Of a DNA stretch of 64,000 nucleotides, positions 57,181 to 64,000 are shown piece by piece. Origin of the DNA: Amborella trichopoda (lineage: Eukaryota > Streptophyta > Magnoliopsida > Amborellales > Amborellaceae); assembly GCF_000471905.2 (NCBI RefSeq), contig NW_006499364.1:2152392-2216391 (forward strand). Direction: 5' to 3'. Position 1 is the stretch's first letter. Each line of letters opens with the position of its first letter. The position numbers and the translations under genes were made by a program. A model generated the notes under the pieces. It was not told the DNA's origin, did no database searches, and saw nothing but the letters and a program-made list of their open reading frames with translations.

Positions 57181-57717
57181 GGCGCTCCCTGTCCTCCGAG
57201 GGACAGATGAGTGGCAAAGACATAGACACTTTGGCATTCCCTGTCTTTCGTGGGGCAGGTGAACATCAAAGATAATGCAGACATTTTAAAATTTCTTCCT
57301 AACATCAAGTTGTCAGAGGGCACACCAAATAATCCCTCCAATAATCCTTCCTGACGTCACGTGGTCAAAGGGCACACCAAATAATCCCTCCATTTCATTC
57401 CTCTCTGGGATCTTTTACATCGCACGAGTTTGACGTTTTTTCTTGTCTCGGCTATTTTAAGTCGTACGAGTTTGACGTTTTCTGAATTGGACTTCGTTTG
57501 GCAGTTTAGGCTCATGCCTTTCTTTTTTATTTTTTTATTTTATTATTTGGAAAATTGGTTGGCACTTTAGGCTCATGCCACCGAGGAGCGTTTGAAATCT
57601 TTTTTTTTTGAAATTTATTAAATTTTTTGAAAACAATCGTAAAAACTCATGATAGAACCAAAATTGATCCCTAAAAGACCTCAAAAATGAATGAGGGCAT
57701 TTCGCTAAAATGTTTTT
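57181..57717. repeat. Tat-5 3' region with short duplications
   Basis: Contains a ~50-bp duplication (57297-57340 and 57347-57392, sharing GGGCACACCAAATAATCCC), a duplicated GAGTTTGACGTTTT (57427 and 57468) and a duplicated TTTAGGCTCATGCC (57504 and 57565). No ORF. Confidence 0.65.
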
Positions 57718-57906
57718 GGGCGACACTCGTTGTGTCGCTCGGGAGGCACTGGTGGTGTCACCCATGTTTGAGAGACACGGCTGGTGTCGCCCATAGAAAA
57801 AAGGATTTTTCTTATTATTACTATTTGAGTGTTTTGCTAGGAACTGTTGGGGTATGCAAAATTTACGGGACACGATTAATGTCGCCCACACTGGCCAGGT
57901 GACACT

Positions 57907-57955
<49 letters not shown>

Positions 57956-58350
57956 GTGGTAAGTTTGAGAATGTCAAAAAAAAGAAAACGATTTGGGTGA
58001 CACTAGTGTTGTCGCCCTCACAGACTAGGCCACACTAGGCGGGTCGCCCATATAAATTTTATTTATTTATTTATTAAATGTTTGTTGGGAGTTAAAAAAA
58101 AAGAGGTTTTGCAAAAAAAACTTTGGGTGACATGCGTGGTGTCGCCCCCACAGGCTGGGCGACACCTGGTGTGTCACCCCTATAAATTTTTTTTTTATTT
58201 GAGAAAATGTTGGGATGAGAGAGGCCTTTTTTTTTCCAAAATTTTTTGTGGGCGACACTAGTAGTGGCGCCCGGGTGATTGTTGTAGTGTTGCCCAACCT
58301 AGGTACGGAGTCGGGCAACACCAGGCATGTCGCCCAGACCACCAACCTCC
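57718..58350. repeat. ~128-bp tandem array of GGGCGACAC palindromes (Tat-5)
   Basis: Units start near 57869, 57997, 58125 and 58252, with an irregular part from 57718. Each contains one or two palindromes of the form GGGCGACACTNGTNGTGTCGCCC (for example 57997-58019, 58125-58147 and 58158-58181), separated by ATAAATTTTTT-rich spacers. A (GT)n(AT)n microsatellite at 57909-57953 interrupts the array. It lies between the 3' LTR and the antisense gene. Confidence 0.8.
57909..57953. repeat. (GT)n(AT)n microsatellite
   Basis: Ten or so GT units followed directly by about twelve AT units. Confidence 0.95.
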
Positions 58351-58589
58351 AAAATTAAATATTTTTTTTTGGAAGGTCTTAGGGATACCTAAACCTTCTG
58401 TTGGTTGAAGTGGAAAACTGCAGGACTCGTTTTTTGACCGGATTTCTTATTTTCCATAAAATCCGCCTCCTTCCCATGCTTCTCTCATCTTTCAATCTCT
58501 TCTTTCTTCTTCCCATCTTCATCTTCTTCCTTCTTCATCATGTTCCCTCTAATCTTACTGGTTTTTCTTGTTCTCATACTTAGGCTTTC

Positions 58590-59452
58590 ATGGCTCCTAA
58601 GAAGGACAATGCTATTTCCAAGGGCATGGGGAATGTTTCTGAGCGGGCTGATAATGGAGGAGAGGAGGAGGCTCTTCCTTTGTTTCCTAAGGTTAGGCAC
58701 TTCCTGAAGGTCATCCCTCCCATATATCGCAGGGCTTTCGATCGGGTGAAGTCCTTCGACGAGTCAATGGCATCCCTGTCATCGGGCCCCGGTTTAGGGA
58801 TTGGTTTCTTCCGCTCGGCAATGGCCCGAGCTCATGGCCTTTTTGTCTTCAGTTTCAATGATAGGTATTTTGAACATGGCCTCTTGCCATGTGAACTTCC
58901 CGCTCCTCGGGGCTCTTGTTGAGAGGTCCAATTATCAAACAAACACCTTCTTCCTTCCTACTGGTGACACGACACCAACTTTGGAGGAAATTACCAGGGT
59001 TTCTAGCTTGAGCTTGGCCGGGATTACATATCAACCTTCTATTTCCATTGATGATCATCCCATTATGAGTGCACGACTGTTAGGGGCTGCCTACTCTTCA
59101 CATTGTTAGTGGGTCGATGTGGAGTTGCTAGTCCAGAATCGAGAGCAGTCTCGGGCCACCAAACAAATATGTATTTTCCTTTTTGTGTTGTTGGGCTCTG
59201 TTCATTTTTCGAGTGGTCGTGCGATGGTTTGTAGTTCTCTTGTTCCTTTAGCCCACGCCTTCTGGGAGCGAGTGCGTTACACCATTGTCCCGGTCGTGTT
59301 GGCAGGCATTTACCGGGTTCTTCACGACAGGGTCACGCGAGGCGATCGATGCATTGAGGGCAGCATCGTAATTTTGCAGGTATATTTTGGAACTCATTTT
59401 TGCTTTATTTTTTCCCCTGCAACTCTGTTTTTTTGCTGGTTCTGGTCCTTGG
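58590..59452 (+). pseudogene. Antisense PMD gene of Tat-5, interrupted by Tat-6
   Basis: The ATG at 58590 follows TTAGGCTTTC and opens a 110-codon frame (MAPKKDNAISKGMGN). It has a short Lys-rich, Glu-rich N-terminus and then a PMD start (FLKVIPPIYRRAFDRVKSFD). A frameshift near 58890 moves the domain to the frame holding ALVERSNYQTNTFFLPTGD and TPTLEEITRVSSLSLAG (about 58911-59020), the PMD hallmark. After a stop at 59107 the same frame continues with RATKQICIFLFVLLGS and VPLAHAFWERVRY, ending VILQVYFGTHF. It is closer to canonical PMD proteins than the Tat-1 and Tat-2 versions. At 59453 the Tat-6 LTR begins, so the C-terminus is lost. Convergent to the Tat-5 LTR. Confidence 0.85.
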
Positions 59453-62113
59453 TGTTGGAAGATATTTTTCATCATCATGGGCCCCTGCTCAATAAAACCC
59501 TAGCAAACAGTGAAAATTCTAACAATCTTATAATAGCCGCATAACAGGTTAAGATATTTGTAAGGACTCTCAAAAGTATCCTATCAAGTTTCATCGTATT
59601 CTGACATGTCTAAGGCTATGCAGACAGAGAAACAGTTCCGGCAAAATCAGCCTCTAGCACTATAAAATGGACCCCTTTAATTAGAGCAACATTTTAGGTG
59701 TCTCAATTTACTGTGGGACCACCGCGATTAGATCCGGCATAGTTGGAAATCCCCAGGGGTCAAATTTCAGCTTAAACAAACACTCCAAGAATAAGTTATA
59801 CCAAAAGAGTGAAATAAGAGGAGTCGCACGCTATTCCCGTGCGGCCACTTGCAACTCCACACTATTAAATGGACAATCATGAATAGTAACTTTCAATGCT
59901 CATATCTCGCCCGTCTCAAGTCGGATTGCCCTAAAATTTGGTGAGCATGTTCGTCTCGTCAAGACGAGTGTTTTGATATGTGGCACGCCCCACGACGACA
60001 CCCAAGCACGAAGAAAAGCTAGAGAGAAATTACTGATTTGTGAAGAAAGACAGGAAAATTCAGTAGCGTCGTGCCTCTCTCGAGTGGAAAAATCACGCAG
60101 CTCGCCAGCTTGATCGATGTGAGACTAATTCCTTCGCGTGCATAAGGTCTCGAGCTATCTCTAATCCAAATACTGTACCTGATGAACGGTCAAAATTCCA
60201 TCGTCAAAATTCCAAATTCCGGTCAAAATTCCAAAGTTCCAAATTCATCGTCCGAACATAGAATCGAGCTACGTTTGTTGCCCCGCGATTGTGATGGCAT
60301 GCTCAGTGTGATCCAGCAAAGAAATCACAAAAAAACATCAAGGAATGAGCACACTATCGATCTGAAGTTTCAAGATTCATTCAAATTTCAAGTCACATGA
60401 TTGTGCCCTAAAACATGATCCACGGCTCGAAGTTGGTATCAAATCGATCGTCTTGCTGAGCCCTACAAGAAAACAATCATCTTTAGATCAACCAGGCAGC
60501 TGAACAACACTGGATCATCCATGAAAAATCATGCACGTTTTAAGGCAACACAGGGACTGTTCTGGAATTCCACAAACTATTAGGAAGAGGCAAATCTGTC
60601 ATTTTGCACCCTATTTTCTAATTTCTTTTAATTCAATTAAATCTTAATTTTCAACAATTAGATTTAATTTTGGTGATCCACCCATGTTTGGGCACACTTC
60701 TATATATACCTCGTACCATCATTGTACACAAAGGCTGAAACCCTTCATAAAAGAGAGAGTTTTTACTTAATAAAGTTTCTCTTTCTTGTCATTGTTGGGT
60801 CATGATTGGAAAGAGAGAGTAATGAGAAAGAAACTTTTTAACCGGTAGCCCTGCGCTCAAGGTAAATTTTCTCTCTTCTTTTTCTCCTCCTTCGTCTGAG
60901 CTTCCCTAAGAGGCCTTGCATGGTAGTGGCAGTTCCGTGCATGCCTCTTCCATTCCGTTTTTCTCCTTCCTGTAATTCCACAGGTTACGCATGGCAATGG
61001 AAGCGCCATGCATGAGCTCCTTTTCCTCTTCTGTTTGCACGTCTCCATCTCTCGATAAGATTTGCAGACGGCGCTGCTCATCGTCGTCCGCAGCTGTGTC
61101 CTCAACGTCTCAGTGAGGAACGTGGGTAGCGAAGCTTATTGTCGTCTGGAGGGGCATCACCCTGTCGTGTGACTATTGCAGGCAGTGATGTCGATCATCG
61201 TCCCCTAAGGGTCGTGACAATAATCATCGCCATCTGCGAGATTCTCATTTCTGCCCGATGCCTATCGTCGTGTGCAGGCTTCTTCCATCGCTCGGTGCTC
61301 ATCGCCGTGCGCAGGCTCGTTCCGTTCCTCTCCGCATCTATCGCCATGCGCAAGCTTCCCTTGTGCCCCACATCTATCGTCGTACGCTCCACGAGAGGTA
61401 ATCACTGCATGACCCATGAGAAGTTATCATTGTGCACGTCGCAAGAAGCTATCGACATCAGCAAGAGACGTGTAGCCTTCTCGCATTGCCAATGGCGATG
61501 CTTCTTACCGTCCGCAGGATTCTCTCGTGTCCCATGTCTAGCGTCGTGTGCCTCACAGGGAGCTATCACCGTGAGCCTCACCAGAAGCCATCACCACCGG
61601 TAAGGGACCCGGTGTCTTCTCGTGATGTCAATAGCGAGGTTCATCGTCTTCTGGATTCTTACTCCCTCTGCCGTCTCGCCTCTTCATCAAGTTATCTTCT
61701 CATTTCTATCTTTATTTGAAATTTCCACTTCATCACTCCATCTTTTCACATTCTTAGCCATGCGAATATGCGTTGCCCTAAAGCAAGGGTGGGCCTCTCG
61801 GCCCAGTTGTCTTGCAAGTTAACCACAATAGTGTTGTGCAGAAAACAAGGTGATCGAAGGTCAAGGGAGGTGATTCCGATCCAGCCAAAGAAGCTAGAAG
61901 GCTTTCTTCGTGATCTAAGAGGGCGCCCATGCGAGCCTGCACGTGTAAGTCCTAAACCCACCTTAAATTCATCTCTCATCTGTTGGTATACCTGCCCTTG
62001 CTCTTGAGCAAGGTTCTTAAGAACGCAATCTCAAGTCCTAGGTTCACTAGAAACCTAAGATACTTGCCACCAGATCATCTAGATCTAGAGAGGGAGATCG
62101 GGGCACCTAACCA
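59453..62113 (+). repeat. 5' LTR of Tat-6 (family A)
   Basis: 2661 bp, TGTTGGAAGATATTTTTCATC to GGCACCTAACCA. U3 is collinear (reverse complement) with 1-1461 and 18400-19693. The ATCCACCCATGTTTGGG box (60676-60691) is followed by a TATA box (60701-60708); AATAAA lies at 60769-60774. U5 shows ~55-bp degenerate repeats (61140-61610) of the type CATCTATCGTCGTGCGCAGG and the GATCTAAGAGGGCGCCC block (61913-61929). The left flank is CTTGG (59448-59452); the right end of the element is outside the window. Confidence 0.88.
61140..61610. repeat. Degenerate tandem repeat in U5 of Tat-6
   Basis: Units around GCCATGCGCAAGCTTCCC and GTCGTGTGCAGGCTTC recur about every 50-60 bp. Frames through it on both strands are repeat artefacts. 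Confidence 0.6.
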
Positions 62114-62136
62114 GCTTCGCGACTCCATTGGGGACT
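62114..62136 (+). other. Primer binding site of Tat-6
   Basis: CGCGACTCCATTGGGGACTT, starting four to six bases after the LTR end CCA. Same type as in Tat-4. Confidence 0.75.
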
Positions 62137-62877
62137 TATTACCCCTTCGTCAGTTCGCTCTTGTTTGATCAGTACCATCTTTTACTTTCTACTCTACTTC
62201 CTATGGCACTTTGGTTATGCAACTCGTTCATCCGAGTCGGGGACTTTCTTATCGACTGTTCGTGGAAAGAAAACCGCTCAAGCTTCCTTCCCTACATTCC
62301 TCCTGAGTCAGGACTCACAGTCCGGCTCCCAGGTTCTTTCTTAGGTTGATGCGAGAAGGGACTTAGAGGTCCCTGACGCCTGCTTCCTCGCCCTGGTTGA
62401 CCCTCCATTAAGGCCCCTTACATTGGTAGCACACCTGCTACTGCACATAGCATGCACTCTGCTACTGGCAAGTCCCTTGCCAGTCATATTACTGGGGTAT
62501 GTTGGAAGGCTGCCCCTTCATTTCTCGCGAAAGGCAATCAATTTGCCATCGCTTCTGAGGGTTGCCGTAAGGCTACCCCTCGAACTCCTTCACTACCCCG
62601 AACCTCTATACCTGTAGGCTCAGCACACAGAGGTGGAAGTCTTAGGGTCTCCACCTCACGCACACACCTAAGAGATTGTGGTCCAACCACTCGACCCACA
62701 CCTCAGGGCAACCTTCATGCTGCCTCAAACGCGTGTTCAAGGCTAGGCCTTCTCAGGCAAAACCTTGCGCGCACCATGCAGCCCACAGCTCAGGGCAGTG
62801 TCAGTTCGGCATCAGCTCAAGCACATGAGGGTCGACCACTTTGTCCTCCCTCTCACCCACACAGCTTCACCCTGTGA
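62137..62877 (+). pseudogene. Leader ORF of Tat-6 (Ogre ORF1-like position)
   Basis: Homologous to the leader ORF of Tat-1. The open part is 62452-62877 (141 codons, MHSATGKSLASHITG), and weaker homology extends upstream in a shifted frame (ATRSSESG and RRDLEVP, about 62215-62375), so the true start lay nearer the PBS. The product is rich in Ser, Pro, Arg and His, low in acidic residues, with no recognised domain. It precedes gag in both elements. A frameshift and a stop (near 62345) show it is inactive; the conserved M-H-x-A-T-G-K-S-L block marks the best kept part. Confidence 0.6.
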
Positions 62878-63626
62878 GAAATGGATTTCTACCCGATCCC
62901 TCACAGACACAAGCTCGTGGGTCTCGACCTCCTAAGGTCGAACAAGTCGAGGAAACTCGGGCTGACCCTTAGGTCACCCAGACTGCTAACCCTAAAGGTG
63001 CACACACACCGACTTTGCAGGTTTCGTATCGACTCTGACTCAAGCAGAGTCATGAACCAGCTCCTTCTTCTATCACTCCTCTCTCACTAGGCAAGCACCT
63101 CGAGACCTGTTACTCAAAGGTCTTCCCTAAGAGTACCATCTTGAGCTAGCCTCAGGTCAGCCATGCATAAGAACCCCACAAAGGAATTTGGGGTAATGAC
63201 CTAATGTCAGACACGGGCCTCCAGCCTCCAAGGCACTAACCCAGGCTTCCCCATATCCTCGGACCCCATTCTTTGCTCCAGCTAATAGACATGACCCTCA
63301 CCTGCTCAAGAAAAGCGGGGCAGTCCAAGTTCTAGGCTATGTTTGGGAAACAGATCCATAGCCGCCTTAGGATCAAGCAGAAGAAAGGTCTGCAGATTCA
63401 GACCAAAGAAACCCCCATGGAAGTCGAGGTTACCACCCTTGGTGATCTACGGCCTCATAATTCTTTCTTCCCCCTGTGGATCCAAAAGCTTGAGCTAGTC
63501 CAAGAGTATTGCTCGGTGATCATTGCCCAGACGCCAAGATCCCAAGGACACCGAGAACCGGTCCTCACAAGGTCGACGTGCAAGGCTTGAGTCCAATCGG
63601 GGCATGCTGAGCCCCTGTAGACCGAC
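62878..63626 (+). pseudogene. Region between leader ORF and gag (Tat-6)
   Basis: Contains short frames (62881-63090; 63339-63590) separated by stops. The second (MFGKQIHSRLRIKQKKG) has a basic start and no recognised domain. It is the counterpart of 14466-15426 in Tat-1 by position, although clear sequence matches were not found. Confidence 0.4.
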
Positions 63627-64000
63627 TTGCCATGTGCCACTTGCCAATCCCAGCCATCCATTATTCCACCCTTCTCTGACCTTTCAGAAGAAATTCTCAG
63701 TGTCATGGTGATTAACGAGCTGGACGATGCTCAAGAAGAGCGGATGACAAGGGTTGAGATAATGATGCAATCCATCCCCGAAAAGATGGAACTTCTAGAA
63801 ACCTCTAGGTCCCCTTCTTCTCATCATGAGACCCATTTTCCATTTGATGAAGACACAGTTCCCTAGCAAACTCCCCCACCGGTCTCCCAAGACAGCTGTC
63901 TTTCTCGTGGGGTTTCCCAGACCGAGATGTATGCCTGGGGCCCCAAGAACAAGGAACCAGGCATGCAAGAGGCACCACTCTACTAGAAGTCGTACCCCTC
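63627..64000 (+). pseudogene. Start of gag of Tat-6 (runs off the window)
   Basis: The frame 63627-63866 includes LDDAQEERMTRVEIMMQSI and PEKMELLETSRSP, homologous to AQEDRMNKFEDMVHTMREKI in Tat-1. This acidic, heptad-like segment is the N-terminal coiled coil of gag in this family. The frame stops at 63864-63866, and the capsid part would lie beyond 64000. Confidence 0.6.

Noticed and set aside
59119-59544. 141-codon frame extending the Tat-5 mobile-domain gene past 59452
   Set aside because: The last ~30 codons lie in the Tat-6 LTR; only the part up to 59452 is kept.
1-64000. tRNA, rRNA, intact host genes, DNA transposons with clear terminal inverted repeats
   Set aside because: Looked for by eye; nothing convincing was seen. 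Covariance-model and profile searches were not possible here.

Overview
This is a stretch of plant nuclear genome built almost entirely from nested, decayed retrotransposons. No host gene, tRNA, rRNA or prokaryotic feature could be supported. The evidence for a plant is the protein families (Ty3/gypsy Tat/Ogre-like gag-protease, plant mobile domain proteins, Ty1/copia pol, plant-type LINE RNase H), 2-3.5 kb LTRs, spliceosomal intron signals and (GA)n tracts. Two assembly gaps (17353-18075 and 38645-39116) both sit inside (GA)n. Most reading frames carry stops or frameshifts, so most copies are old.

Layout. (1) 1-19693: one large minus-strand Tat-like element (Tat-1). It has a 3' LTR (1-1461), an array-rich 3' non-coding region, a plus-strand (antisense) plant-mobile-domain gene (5649-9356), a minus-strand gag-protease (about 9604-15888), a primer binding site near 16128-16147 and a 5' LTR (about 16148-19693). 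No reverse transcriptase, RNase H or integrase is visible. (2) 19694-25615: AT-rich repeats around a LINE that is split by a 3044-bp solo LTR (21002-24045) with a perfect 5-bp target duplication. (3) 25616-27801: an isolated Tat-like LTR. (4) about 28059-36036: a minus-strand Ty1/copia element with degraded gag, PR, INT, RT and RNase H, next to an older plus-strand copia fragment. (5) about 37560-49204: Tat-2 (minus strand), whose 3' LTR is split by a solo LTR (39912-43297, TSD ATCTC), followed by tandem arrays and an antisense mobile-domain gene. (6) 49205-52510: Tat-3, inserted into that gene, followed by a truncated LINE (52511-53975). (7) 54063-56178: 5' LTR and PBS of Tat-4 (plus strand). 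(8) about 56179-59452: the 3' end of Tat-5 (minus strand), with a hairpin-rich array and a third antisense mobile-domain gene. (9) 59453-64000: 5' LTR, PBS and leader/gag start of Tat-6 (plus strand), inserted into that gene.

How the parts fit. The Tat-like LTRs fall into three families. Family A is Tat-1, Tat-6 and the solo LTR at 39912. Family B is Tat-2, Tat-3, Tat-4 and the LTR at 25616. Family C is Tat-5. Families A and B share two short U3 blocks, one of them just upstream of the TATA box. Three separate elements carry a mobile-domain gene convergent to the retroelement. In Tat-1 this gene has its own intron signals and a poly(A) signal, and the gene in two elements was itself used as an insertion site. 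The space between that gene and the 3' LTR is filled in each element by different tandem arrays, several of them hairpin-forming. The most interesting points are the recurrent antisense gene, the pol-less giant element and the arrays with covarying stems.
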